DNA of 64,000 nt from CALVGQ01 sp964369385 (GTDB lineage Bacteria; Bacillota_I; Bacilli_A; Erysipelotrichales; Erysipelotrichaceae). Numbering within the stretch: position 1 is the stretch's first letter; each line of letters begins with the position of its first letter. The translations under genes and the position numbers were made by a program. The notes under the pieces are model-generated. The model did not search any database. It worked only from the letters and a program-made list of their open reading frames with translations, and was not told where the DNA came from. Positions 43,037 to 52,458 of the stretch are shown here, piece after piece. The DNA lies in the NCBI GenBank assembly GCA_964369385.1, contig CAYJEY010000006.1, positions 1-64,000 on the forward strand, written 5' to 3'.

Positions 43037-45001
43037 ATGTTAAATTATGTAAGAATAGCGTGTAGTGTACCAGCGATGCAAGTTGCTAATCCACTATTTA
43101 ATACAACACAAATGATTGAGCGTGCTAATGAGGCACAATCACAAAATGCAGATATACTAGTATTTCCTGAATTGTCTGTTACAGGATATACATGTGCCGA
43201 TTTGTTTCTTCAAGATACACTGATTGATGGGGCAAAGAAATCGATTCAATGTATTGTTGATGCATCTAATTCATGGGACTTAAGTTGTATTGTTGGCGCA
43301 CCAATTCTTATTGATCAACAACTTTATAACTGTGCTCTTTTTATTCAAAAAGGGAAGGTGTATGGAATTGTACCAAAGACATTTTTACCTAATTATAATG
43401 AGTTTTATGAAAAACGATGGTTTAGTTCTGCTACACAAATTCAAACAAGTGTAGTTTCTTCCCTTGAATTAGGTCTTGAAGATGACTATGATATTGCGAT
43501 TGGAACAGATTTAATCTTTCATACATTGAATGGGGTTAAAGTTGCATGTGAGATTTGCGAGGATGCATGGACACCAATTTCTCCAGGGACACTTGCTGCA
43601 ATGAATGGGGCACAAATTGTCGTGAATCTATCAGGGAGTAATGAACTTATTGGTAAGCGTAGCTATCGCCATTCTTTGATAAGTCAGTTATCTGCTAAAA
43701 ATATTTGTGCTTATGCATATTGTTCAACTGGTGAAAATGAATCTACAACAGATTTGATTTTTTCTGGTCATTCAATGATTTATGAAAATGGAGTATTGAT
43801 AGAAGAGAATAAGAAAATAATTGATGGTGATTACATTATTTTTGCTGATGTTGATTTAGATAAAGTTAATTGTGATCGCAGACGAAATAAAAGTTTTCAT
43901 GATGCCGCAAGTATTTATGGTGGAATCATTAAACCACGTATTATTCAAACTACAAATCAAAGGTTATACCCCAGCGTTCAAGGAGAGTATGCACACGTTC
44001 AACGCTTACCTTTCGTACCATCAACAACTGTTGGAAGAAAGGAGCGTTGTTTAAATATTTTCCAAATGCAAGTTTCTGCACTAAAAAAACGTATTCAAGT
44101 AACTTCTGGGAAGCTTGTGATTGGTATTTCTGGAGGTCTTGATTCAACACTAGCACTACTTGTGTGCGTTGAAGCGCTTCGACAGTTAGATTTGCCACTG
44201 ACAAACTTACATGGATTGACAATGCCGTGTTTTGGCACAAGTAATCGTACATATACAAATGCTTGTGAATTGATGAAACAATTAGAGATTGTAAGCAAAG
44301 AAGTAAATATAAAAGATGCTTGCATATCACATTTTAATGATATAGGACATGATGGAAATACACCTGATTTAACTTATGAAAATACTCAAGCTCGTGAGCG
44401 TACACAGGTTCTTATGGATTATGCTGGCCTAGTGGGTGGCTTTGTAGTAGGCACGGGAGATTTGAGTGAACTTGTGTTGGGGTGGTGTACCTATAATGCA
44501 GATCATATGAGTATGTATGGAGTTAATGCAAGCATTCCAAAAACACTAATTCGATGGATGATTCAAAGTGTAATTGATGAAAATATTTTTGAAAATTGCA
44601 ATGAAGTGCTGAAAGACATTGTTGATACACCAATAAGCCCTGAGTTGTTGCCACTTGATTTAAATGGTGAAATAGCACAGGAAACGGAGAGTATCGTGGG
44701 GCCGTATGAACTACATGATTTCTTCCTGTATTATGTATTGAGATATCATTTTAGGCCTAGTAAGATTTATGCTTTGGCTTGTCGTGCCTTTTTGAATGTC
44801 TATGGTCAAGAAACTATCTTAAAGTGGTTACAAGTATTCTATCGTAGATTTTTTTCTCAACAATTTAAACGAAGCTGTTTACCTGATGGAGTAAAGGTAG
44901 GGAGTGTATGTATATCTCCTCGTGGAGATTTACGTATGCCATCTGATGCCAGCGCACAGTTATGGCTTAAGGAATGTGAAAACATTTCTTTGACTGATTA
45001 A
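43037..45001 (+). CDS. nadE: Glutamine-dependent NAD+ synthetase
   Basis: 654 residues in two domains. The N-terminal nitrilase-type glutaminase has the catalytic triad E45 (FPEL), K114 (PKTF) and C174 (ICED). The C-terminal NAD synthase has the PP-loop SGGLDS at 365-370. Ammonia made in the first passes to the second to amidate deamido-NAD. This is the long glutamine-using form, unlike the short ammonia-dependent NadE of B. subtilis. The motif set appears complete. Confidence 0.95.
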   Translation: MLNYVRIACSVPAMQVANPLFNTTQMIERANEAQSQNADILVFPELSVTGYTCADLFLQDTLIDGAKKSIQCIVDASNSWDLSCIVGAPILIDQQLYNCALFIQKGKVYGIVPKTFLPNYNEFYEKRWFSSATQIQTSVVSSLELGLEDDYDIAIGTDLIFHTLNGVKVACEICEDAWTPISPGTLAAMNGAQIVVNLSGSNELIGKRSYRHSLISQLSAKNICAYAYCSTGENESTTDLIFSGHSMIYENGVLIEENKKIIDGDYIIFADVDLDKVNCDRRRNKSFHDAASIYGGIIKPRIIQTTNQRLYPSVQGEYAHVQRLPFVPSTTVGRKERCLNIFQMQVSALKKRIQVTSGKLVIGISGGLDSTLALLVCVEALRQLDLPLTNLHGLTMPCFGTSNRTYTNACELMKQLEIVSKEVNIKDACISHFNDIGHDGNTPDLTYENTQARERTQVLMDYAGLVGGFVVGTGDLSELVLGWCTYNADHMSMYGVNASIPKTLIRWMIQSVIDENIFENCNEVLKDIVDTPISPELLPLDLNGEIAQETESIVGPYELHDFFLYYVLRYHFRPSKIYALACRAFLNVYGQETILKWLQVFYRRFFSQQFKRSCLPDGVKVGSVCISPRGDLRMPSDASAQLWLKECENISLTD

Positions 45002-45032
45002 AAAGACAGGAAGTCGTAGAAATGGTGATTAA

Positions 45033-45980
45033 ATGACTAAGTTTATCTATATAACAAATTATAAGGAAGGGGAAGCAGACTTATTTCGACTTGAGATGAC
45101 AACTTTGTTTAATATGCTTCCAAAATATCAAGTTTTACAAAGTGAGGTCGACTTTGATGTGCATCGCTCAATCTTCATAAAGAAAAAAATCACTGTTTTA
45201 CAAAAATCAAAATCATTCAATGATTTACTTGTTCAAGTTAAGCACGATGAATATGAATTTGAGCAGTTCCGTGTGAATTACATTAAACATGAAAAAAATG
45301 AAGTTCCTTATTCTGAACAATTGTATTTCATGAGAGAGATTGCTGAACAAGTGGAAGGTGAACCAAATATACATTATCCTAAAACTTTGCTGGGAATTAC
45401 GAAAATAGAAGATGACTATATTTTTGGTATATTAGAGTTAGGGAAAACTGGTGTTGAATTAAGACAGAATAAGCAACATTCTTATTCAATTTCTTGTAGT
45501 ACACGTTTAGCGAGAGTGCTTGCTAATTTGGCAATGGAGCATGATTTAACTCGTGAAGTTATTGATCCCTGTTGTGGTGTAGGCACAATTGTATTAGAAC
45601 TATTAGAAATTGGTGCAAAACCGCAATCGAATGAAATTAATTCAAAAGTTGCACAAATGGCGATGGAAAACATTCTACAATTTGGTCATAGGCACCTTGT
45701 ACAAGTTGGAGATATGAATTTGATAGAAAAATTGTATGATGTTTCAATAGTTGATATTCCATATGGTCATTTTACTTCTATAGAAGATGGACTTCAACAT
45801 GACATTATCAAATCAAATGCGAAATTTGCTAGGAGGCTCGTGTTGCTTTCTCATATACCTATGGATGACTTACTAGTTAGTGTTGGCTATGGAATCCTTG
45901 GACATGCCTATGTAGATAAGGGAGTAGAGAAGTTTCGCCGCTATGTAACTGTATGCACTATGAGTAAGCCTTTATTATAA
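45033..45980 (+). CDS. SAM-dependent RNA methyltransferase (UPF0020/Trm11-like)
   Basis: 315 residues. The C-terminal half is a Rossmann methyltransferase with DPCCGVGTIVLELL (motif I) and DIPYG (motif IV, usually DPPYG). The N-terminal half may hold a divergent THUMP-like RNA-binding region. By family it probably makes N2-methylguanosine in tRNA or rRNA; the exact target cannot be told. It starts 31 bases after nadE and is probably cotranscribed. Confidence 0.75.
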   Translation: MTKFIYITNYKEGEADLFRLEMTTLFNMLPKYQVLQSEVDFDVHRSIFIKKKITVLQKSKSFNDLLVQVKHDEYEFEQFRVNYIKHEKNEVPYSEQLYFMREIAEQVEGEPNIHYPKTLLGITKIEDDYIFGILELGKTGVELRQNKQHSYSISCSTRLARVLANLAMEHDLTREVIDPCCGVGTIVLELLEIGAKPQSNEINSKVAQMAMENILQFGHRHLVQVGDMNLIEKLYDVSIVDIPYGHFTSIEDGLQHDIIKSNAKFARRLVLLSHIPMDDLLVSVGYGILGHAYVDKGVEKFRRYVTVCTMSKPLL

Positions 45981-46034
45981 GTTACTATTTAAATTGACTA
46001 ATGTTAGACGATTGTTTAGTTCTTTGTTTGATGT

Positions 46035-46090
46035 AAAAAAGGATTGATTTCTGTATGAAGTGTACAGAGTCAATCTTTTGTTTTATTTAA
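46035..46090. terminator. Bidirectional terminator between the methyltransferase and cca genes
   Basis: GATTGA-TTTCTGTA (46042-46055) pairs with TACAGA-GTCAATC (46064-46076), with small internal mismatches. A-rich and T-rich flanks serve both strands. Confidence 0.7.
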
Positions 46091-47633
46091 AATGGTCTTC
46101 AAGTTGTATCCCGTAATTAAGTGTGACAAGATGACTTTCAAAGTATTGTTCTTGAAAATCGACATAATCTAGTATTTCTTGATCAGAAAAAAGAGAATTT
46201 GGTGGAGCAACAATCCATTTTGTTTCCTTATCATTCTGGCGGAATATAATGCCAATAACTACTCCTGAAAAAGTAATACATGGATAATCTATTCCTAGTA
46301 GATAGACATCTTGTGGTTCACCATCACCACCAATTACACCTTCAACATAGCCATAATTGATTGGGTAAATTAGCGTAGTAAATTTTGGGTGAGATGTGCC
46401 AAGTGGTCGATCAATTTGTCCTTGGACGATTTGTCCAAGGTAACTTAAGTTTTGTGCATACTGAAGTAATGAATCTTTTTGATTCGGTATGTATTCGAAA
46501 ACATGAGCATAGAGTAATTGCTTTAGTATAGTTCCACATACTTTACCATGTATGCCGATTTTGTTTAAATCATATCCATTCACATCTAATTGGCTTACTT
46601 GTATGCAATCTTTTTGTTCAATAATAGATTTTATACAATCTAATGCTTTTAAATGCTCAGAGGTAGGGTCAATGCTTGCTTTAAACAATACTAAATCATG
46701 GGCGTTATTTGCCCCTAACTTTGCACAAAGTAATCTTAATGTCAATCGATCGTTATAAATTATGTAAGAAGCATGTTCAATAATGATGAGTATTTTTTGT
46801 TTTGTCTTGGTAGGGAATTTTAATCGTTCCAGTATTTCCTTAGCGCTATTAGATAAAGGAATAAGCAGGGCAGCCACCCTTAAATGAAGTAGGGCGGGTA
46901 ATAAAACAACATGTTTAGCTATATCATGGTATTTGCTTACGCAGAGCGTTGATAATTCTGGCAAAAACTGTTCGATTATATCTCGATACTCATGAAATAA
47001 ATCATCTTTAGTAAGTGCTGTGAGCGTTTTGTTGAATTCACTTGTAACACGTTCGATTGATAGATATTGAACCAAATGTGAATTTTCATGAATGGCGATG
47101 GAGGTGTCCTTATCTATTGTAAAGTTAAGTGTTGTAGAAAATCGTAATGCTCGCATCATACGAAGTGCATCCTCTTGAAATCGTTGCTGAGGATGATTCA
47201 CAGTTCTGATAACTCTGGCTTCAATATCACTTTTACCATTGAAATAATCAATAAGACCTTGTTCTGGATGATAGGCCATAGCGTTTATAGTAAAATCACG
47301 ACGACTTAAGTCATCAAAAAGGTTCGTACAAAAATTGACCTTAGATGGACGGCGGTGATTTATGTACTTTCCTTCTGTACGAAATGTTGTAATATCGAAT
47401 ATTTCATCTTCAATACAGATGATAATTGTACCTAATGAAATACCAACATCATAGCATTTCTGATCGTAGAATACTTCAATAATTTGGGAAGGTGATGCAC
47501 TAGTCGTTATATCAATATCATGGATCGGTTGATTCATGAGTATATCGCGAACACATCCACCTACAACATATGCGTCATAACCAGCATCATTGAGTTTTTT
47601 TAGTACATAACAAGTTTTATGGTCTAATTTCAT
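46083..47633 (-). CDS. cca: CCA tRNA nucleotidyltransferase fused to an inorganic pyrophosphatase-like domain
   Basis: 516 residues. Residues 1 to about 395 are a class II CCA-adding enzyme: GGCVRD (25-30), catalytic DID (39-41), RRDFTINAMA (111-120) and the helical RNA-binding region. Residues about 402-516 match the short family I pyrophosphatase-like proteins of Firmicutes: R409, YPINYGY (423-429), the acidic motif DGEPQD (437-442), and D468/E470/K472. The canonical N-terminal pyrophosphatase residues (E20, K29, E31 of E. coli) have no counterpart. The CCA reaction releases PPi, so the fusion is functionally sensible. There is no stop or frameshift between the parts. Confidence 0.88.
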   Translation of the reverse strand: MKLDHKTCYVLKKLNDAGYDAYVVGGCVRDILMNQPIHDIDITTSASPSQIIEVFYDQKCYDVGISLGTIIICIEDEIFDITTFRTEGKYINHRRPSKVNFCTNLFDDLSRRDFTINAMAYHPEQGLIDYFNGKSDIEARVIRTVNHPQQRFQEDALRMMRALRFSTTLNFTIDKDTSIAIHENSHLVQYLSIERVTSEFNKTLTALTKDDLFHEYRDIIEQFLPELSTLCVSKYHDIAKHVVLLPALLHLRVAALLIPLSNSAKEILERLKFPTKTKQKILIIIEHASYIIYNDRLTLRLLCAKLGANNAHDLVLFKASIDPTSEHLKALDCIKSIIEQKDCIQVSQLDVNGYDLNKIGIHGKVCGTILKQLLYAHVFEYIPNQKDSLLQYAQNLSYLGQIVQGQIDRPLGTSHPKFTTLIYPINYGYVEGVIGGDGEPQDVYLLGIDYPCITFSGVVIGIIFRQNDKETKWIVAPPNSLFSDQEILDYVDFQEQYFESHLVTLNYGIQLEDHFK

Positions 47634-47726
47634 AGTTGTCTCACTTTCTTAAGTCATTATAACACATGGGTTTGTATGTTGTATTCTAGCTTTTAACTAT
47701 GCTAAAATAGATGTACGAGGTGGCAC

Positions 47727-48473
47727 ATGAAAAAAAATAGTTGGTTAAGTGTTTTACTCTTATTTATATGCTGGACAATTTTGGGGAGTCAAATAAATAA
47801 TATGTATTTACTTCCTAAGTTACCTGATGTAATTATGTCACTAGGACGCTTGATGAGCGATGTTGAGTTCTATGGAGTAATACTCATTTCACTTTATCGG
47901 ATGCTGGAGGGATTGTGTGTTTCGTTTGTTTGTGCAGCGATACTTGGTTTATTACAAGTTAAGTATGCTTGTGTTAAAGATTTTTTTCTACCAATAGAAA
48001 TAATACTTAAAACGATACCTACAATATCCTATGTAATCTTCGCTTTATTGTGGTTGGGTGCAGAACAAAGTGTAACTGTTGTCGTATTTTTGATTTTGTT
48101 TCCATCATTTTATTCAAATATCTGTTTAGCTGTGAATGATTTTAAGATAAAGACGGGTGATTTGATTGCGATATATCCAGTTTCTTCAAAGGAATTGTAT
48201 CTTAAACTTGCATTACCTATGATGTTGCCATATTTTGTACAAGCAATAAGTTTATCGTTTGGTCTTGGATTAAAGGTATCGGTAATGGCTGAAATTTTTA
48301 CGCAGGTTAGATCGGGGATTGGACGAGAGATGAATATCGCAAAGTTTAATCTTGAAATGTCAGAGCTTCTTGCCTTAACGATTGTAGTTATATTAATTTG
48401 TGCATTAGTTGACTATATTTTTAAGGTTTTAATGAATAAACTTAATCATAAAATTTATGGTGTTAGTAAATAA
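47727..48473 (+). CDS. ABC transporter permease (SsuC/TauC/ThiX family)
   Basis: 248 residues, about six hydrophobic helices with the cytoplasmic EAA-like loop (YPVSSKELYLKLALP) that contacts the ATPase. The family imports sulfonates, taurine, nitrate or thiamine precursors. It stands alone between minus-strand cca and proS, with no ATPase or binding protein adjacent; the binding lipoprotein at 41958 is of the matching type and may be its partner. The ribosome site is GAGGTGG. Confidence 0.83.
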   Translation: MKKNSWLSVLLLFICWTILGSQINNMYLLPKLPDVIMSLGRLMSDVEFYGVILISLYRMLEGLCVSFVCAAILGLLQVKYACVKDFFLPIEIILKTIPTISYVIFALLWLGAEQSVTVVVFLILFPSFYSNICLAVNDFKIKTGDLIAIYPVSSKELYLKLALPMMLPYFVQAISLSFGLGLKVSVMAEIFTQVRSGIGREMNIAKFNLEMSELLALTIVVILICALVDYIFKVLMNKLNHKIYGVSK

Positions 48474-48549
48474 AAATCCAAATATAAAAAGTGCATCTCT
48501 TAGTTTATTACTCAAACTAGAGATGCACTCACTGTATTGGATTTTTTTA
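48474..48549. terminator. Bidirectional terminator between the ABC permease and proS
   Basis: An outer stem AAATCCAA (48475-48482) with TTGGATTT (48538-48545) encloses a long inner stem starting AGTGCATCTC near 48490. The stem is followed by T runs in both directions. Confidence 0.88.
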
Positions 48550-50235
48550 TTTCACTAAATTATTTAAATGTTCGATAACATCTTGAATATTGATATCTTC
48601 AGATTTTCCATCTTTACGATGTTTAAACTCTACTTGGCCTTCATTAATTTTTTTGCCAACTACTACTCGATAAGGTATACCAATTAAATCCAAGTCTTTG
48701 AATTTTACCCCTGGACGTTCATCACGATCATCTAAGATTACTTCGATATTAGCAGCTTTGAATTTATTGTATAATTCTTCGGCAACTTCACATTGTTGAT
48801 CATCTTTTGTTGAAATAATTACTACGGCAACTTGATATGGAGCAACACTAACAGGCCATACTAATCCGTTTTCATCATTATGCTGTTCTGCAATCGCTGC
48901 CATAACTCGAGCAGGACCGATTCCATATGAACCCATCCATACCGGATTTAATTTATTTTCTTGATTTGAATATTCTAGTCCAAGAGCTTGAGAATACTTA
49001 GTACCAAGTTTAAATGTGTTTCCAATTTCAATTCCTTTTTTGAAGTTAACTGGATTTCCACAAACTGGGCAAGCATCATTCTCACATATATTGATGATAT
49101 CTGCTGTCTTGAAAGCTTCGAAGTCTTCAAGGTTACAATTTAAGTAGTGATAGTCAGTTTGATTTGCACCTACTACAAAATTGTGCATTGTTGCTACTTC
49201 ATCATCCATAATGATAGGGCATTTGATATTGATAGGGCCAGCAAAACCGACTTGTGCTTCTGTTACAGCTAAAACTGTTTCAGGGCTAGCAAGTTCAACT
49301 TCAGTTGCGCATAGAAGTTTGCGAAGTTTTGTCTCATTAACATCTCGATTCCCACGTACAAGACATGCATACGGTTCTCCATCAATACTATAAATCAATG
49401 TTTTTACAAATTCACTTGAAGATTTATTTAAGAATTGAGTAACTTCATCGATTGATTTTGCGTTTTTTGTTTCAATCAATTTTTTTTCAATGTGCTTAAC
49501 ATCCTCTGATTTGTGTCTTGTACATGCGGCAATTTCAATGTTTGTAGCAAGATCACAATGATCACATAGAACAATAATATCTTCTCCAATAGGTGTAATA
49601 GCTTGGAATTCTTCAGAAAGCAAACCTCCCATAACTCCTGTGTCGGCTTTTACAATTTTGTAGTTAAGTTTCATCTTGTCAAATGAATTCACATAAGCAT
49701 CGAACATTTTTTTATATGATTGATCTAATCCTGCCTCATCAGCATCAAATGTATATGAATCTTTCATGATAAATTCGCGTACACGAATTAATCCAAAACG
49801 TGGGCGTGGTTCATCACGGAATTTAGTTTGAAATTGGTATAAGCTAAATGGTAAATCTTTATATGATTTAATTTTCATTTGAGCTGCCATTGCAAACAAC
49901 TCTTCATGAGTTGGGCCTAATACAAAGGGTTTGTTAAAGCGATCATTTAAACTAAACATACTATTCCCAAAACCTTCACGACGCCCTGATTGGATATAAA
50001 CATCTTCGCTTATAAGAGCAGGCATGATTAGTTCTTGTGAACCAGCATCTTCCATTTCCTTTCGAATGATATTTTCTATATTCCTTAATACTTTAAATCC
50101 AAGTGGTAACATCATATAAACACCAGCTGATGTTTTCTTGATCATACCAGCTCGACTTAGTAAATTTCCACTTGTTGAATCTTCATCTTTTACATTTTCT
50201 CTTAATGTGTAAAAGAAACTCTGTTTCATTTTCAT
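48547..50235 (-). CDS. proS: Prolyl-tRNA synthetase
   Basis: 562 residues counted from the ATG at 50235 (minus strand), just after GAGGTG; a longer in-frame extension upstream has no ribosome site. Bacterial-type ProRS: class II catalytic core with FRDEPRPRFGLIRVREF (motif 2), an inserted Ala-tRNA editing (INS) domain with its GPxNIK-type segment near 340, and a C-terminal anticodon domain. Length equals the usual 565. No T-box is present upstream. Confidence 0.96.
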   Translation of the reverse strand: MKMKQSFFYTLRENVKDEDSTSGNLLSRAGMIKKTSAGVYMMLPLGFKVLRNIENIIRKEMEDAGSQELIMPALISEDVYIQSGRREGFGNSMFSLNDRFNKPFVLGPTHEELFAMAAQMKIKSYKDLPFSLYQFQTKFRDEPRPRFGLIRVREFIMKDSYTFDADEAGLDQSYKKMFDAYVNSFDKMKLNYKIVKADTGVMGGLLSEEFQAITPIGEDIIVLCDHCDLATNIEIAACTRHKSEDVKHIEKKLIETKNAKSIDEVTQFLNKSSSEFVKTLIYSIDGEPYACLVRGNRDVNETKLRKLLCATEVELASPETVLAVTEAQVGFAGPINIKCPIIMDDEVATMHNFVVGANQTDYHYLNCNLEDFEAFKTADIINICENDACPVCGNPVNFKKGIEIGNTFKLGTKYSQALGLEYSNQENKLNPVWMGSYGIGPARVMAAIAEQHNDENGLVWPVSVAPYQVAVVIISTKDDQQCEVAEELYNKFKAANIEVILDDRDERPGVKFKDLDLIGIPYRVVVGKKINEGQVEFKHRKDGKSEDINIQDVIEHLNNLVK

Positions 50236-50336
50236 ACTTTCACCTCGATAATTGAAATTATAGCATAATTTTAAAAAAAATGTAGCAAGGAGTCTAACTT
50301 TTATATGCAAATCATACATTGTATTGAGGTGATTTT

Positions 50337-50543
50337 ATGAGGAATAAGCAACGAGTTCGTATTCATCAAAGACACGTTGATGATGAGCTACTAGAAGTTT
50401 TGGGTTATTTAGGATTATTTGAGGGGCAGTGGGTTGAATTGATTTCTGCGCCAATCGATAATGAATTCATGGTGATTCAAATACATGATAAGTTATTTGC
50501 ATTTTCAAGTCATTTAATAAAGCATTTGGAGTGGGAATGTTAA
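50337..50543 (+). CDS. feoA: FeoA-domain protein
   Basis: 68 residues forming one SH3-like FeoA domain (LGLFEGQWVELIS, then FAFSSHLIKHLEW). FeoA is thought to support FeoB-driven ferrous iron uptake. It overlaps feoB by 7 bases. The intergenic region with divergent proS contains an AT-rich palindrome (50248-50261) but no convincing Fur box. Confidence 0.87.
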   Translation: MRNKQRVRIHQRHVDDELLEVLGYLGLFEGQWVELISAPIDNEFMVIQIHDKLFAFSSHLIKHLEWEC

Positions 50544-52369
50544 AGAGAGTAGTATTTGTAGGGACTCCCAATGTAGGCAAGAGTACGTTAATAAATCAAA
50601 TGTGCAACGAAATGTTATCTGTTGGTAATTGGGCTGGTGTAACAAGTGATTATAGTTTAGCCTATTATACTGAGCAGTCTTGTAAAGTGGAGTGTGTTGA
50701 TTTGCCTGGAGTGTATGGTTTATCAAAATACACTCATGATGATTTAGTAACTGTGAACTACTTTGAAAATCATGAGGTGGATTGTATTGTCAATGTTATT
50801 GATGCTACATGTCTTTTAAATAATTTAAATTGTACACTCATGCTGAGGGAGTTGCAAATACCCATGGTAATTGTCTTAAACTATGAGTCTGAATGTTTAA
50901 AGAAAGGAATAATTATTAATGTAAGAAAATTAGCTTATGAATTAGGGATTCCAATTATCTCACTAGAATGTAACGAAAATTCACGAATCACTGATTTAAA
51001 AAAAATAATACATAAACAAGCAAATGCGAAGGTTGTCTATTATCCCTTGTATTGTGACTACTTAAGACAAAAGTTCATCTTCTTTTGCCGTGTTCGACAA
51101 GATTCGCTTAAGAATAAAATTAGTAGTTTTAATGTTTTATATAAGCACCAAGTACGAAAAGATCGTCAAGAAAGAATAACTAAGTTTTCAAAGATAATTA
51201 CGATTGAATCTAAAGATAGATTCAACATGACACATAAAATTGATCATTTTTTATTATATCATCGTTATAGTTGGTTATTAGCTCAACTAATTCTTGTGGT
51301 ATTTCTTATGTGCTCATTGCAAATATCTCAAATTATACTTGCGTTTGTACAACCCTTTTTCAATGGTTTTATTACAAAGCTTGAAGGATTAATAAGTGGA
51401 TTACCACCAATGATGATAAAATTTATCTTGCAAGGTGTAGTAGGAAGTGCGTTTTCAATTTTATCACTTTTATTTATGTTGTTTGTAGTATATCTAGGAT
51501 TATCTCTCTTTGAGGAAAGTGGATATATGGCAAGGTGTGCGTTATTGGCAAAAAAAAGTATGAGACGGCTCAATTTACCTGGGCGAAGCATGATTGCTTT
51601 TATTCTAGGGTTTGGTTGCAATGTAGCAGCACTGGTTTCAATTGAAGGGATAAAAGATATAAAGGTAAAAAAGCGTTTGGCTTTAATTATTCCTTTCTTG
51701 TCTTGCAGCGCTCGATTGCCGATTTATTTGTTTTTGATACATTTAGTATTTCCGCAACATGCATATCCAATAATACTTATCCTGTATTTAATGAATATTT
51801 TACTTGTCGTTATTTTCTCTTTAGTTCTAGGTTCTGGGTCAAAAATAGTGGAAGAAATATTTGTGGAATTACCACCATATCGTATGCCGAAGTTGAAAGT
51901 GCTTTTAATTAAAGTTTATAAACAATGCAAATTATTTATAATAAAAAGCTTTAAAAGCGTTTATTGGGTTATTGTGGCGTTGTGGGTGCTGTTACATTTT
52001 CCAAGTGGAGATATAATGAACAGTGTTTTGTTACAAATTATTAATCATATTCAATGGATTTTTAAACCATTAGGATTTGGTGAGCATTGGTTTTTTGTTG
52101 TAGCACTTTTACCTGCAGTGATTGCAAAAGAGAGTGTAGTCGCTTTTTTTCTAGTTTTGCCGCAAGATTACTTTATTGATGTGAGCACGATACAAGCATT
52201 TTCATTTATGGTGTATTGTCTATGTAGTACGCCATGTATTATGACTTTATTTATGATTGCTAAGAAGTACGGTAGAGTGCATGCGATTAAGTCTTTTCTA
52301 CTTATGAATGTGAGTGCGTATCTCTTATGTTTTATCATATATCAAACATTGTATAGGCTACATTATTAA
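50537..52369 (+). CDS. feoB: Ferrous iron transporter FeoB with altered G4 motif
   Basis: 610 residues from ATG 50537 (GGAG five bases upstream; the GTG at 50531 is less likely). N-terminal G domain: G1 GTPNVGKS (9-16), switch threonine in GNWAGVT, G3 DLPG (55-58). The guanine-specifying G4 motif NxxD reads N115-Y-E-S118. The membrane part has GFGCNVAA with the conserved cysteine, SCSARLP and KESVV. It is on the short side for FeoB (often 650-770). Downstream feoC is absent. Confidence 0.9.
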   Translation: MLKRVVFVGTPNVGKSTLINQMCNEMLSVGNWAGVTSDYSLAYYTEQSCKVECVDLPGVYGLSKYTHDDLVTVNYFENHEVDCIVNVIDATCLLNNLNCTLMLRELQIPMVIVLNYESECLKKGIIINVRKLAYELGIPIISLECNENSRITDLKKIIHKQANAKVVYYPLYCDYLRQKFIFFCRVRQDSLKNKISSFNVLYKHQVRKDRQERITKFSKIITIESKDRFNMTHKIDHFLLYHRYSWLLAQLILVVFLMCSLQISQIILAFVQPFFNGFITKLEGLISGLPPMMIKFILQGVVGSAFSILSLLFMLFVVYLGLSLFEESGYMARCALLAKKSMRRLNLPGRSMIAFILGFGCNVAALVSIEGIKDIKVKKRLALIIPFLSCSARLPIYLFLIHLVFPQHAYPIILILYLMNILLVVIFSLVLGSGSKIVEEIFVELPPYRMPKLKVLLIKVYKQCKLFIIKSFKSVYWVIVALWVLLHFPSGDIMNSVLLQIINHIQWIFKPLGFGEHWFFVVALLPAVIAKESVVAFFLVLPQDYFIDVSTIQAFSFMVYCLCSTPCIMTLFMIAKKYGRVHAIKSFLLMNVSAYLLCFIIYQTLYRLHY

Positions 52370-52396
52370 AATATTTTCAAAAATTATTGTTTTATC

Positions 52397-52425
52397 TTTA
52401 CAAGTTAAAATGAAATGTCTATAAT
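52397..52425 (+). promoter_or_regulatory. Promoter of the IMP dehydrogenase gene
   Basis: TTTACA (52397-52402), 17 bases, TATAAT (52420-52425). No purine riboswitch is seen. Confidence 0.75.
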
Positions 52426-52458
52426 ACAAACAATAAATATAGAAAAAGGAGTAGATTT

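Noticed and set aside
43950..44330. 126-codon minus-strand ORF inside nadE
   Set aside because: It is antisense to a strongly conserved coding region, has no ribosome site and no recognisable domain; a shadow ORF.
50248..50261. Palindrome ATAATT-GA-AATTAT between proS and feoA as a Fur box
   Set aside because: It lacks the 7-1-7 Fur pattern, lies nearer to the proS start than to feoA, and such AT palindromes arise easily here.
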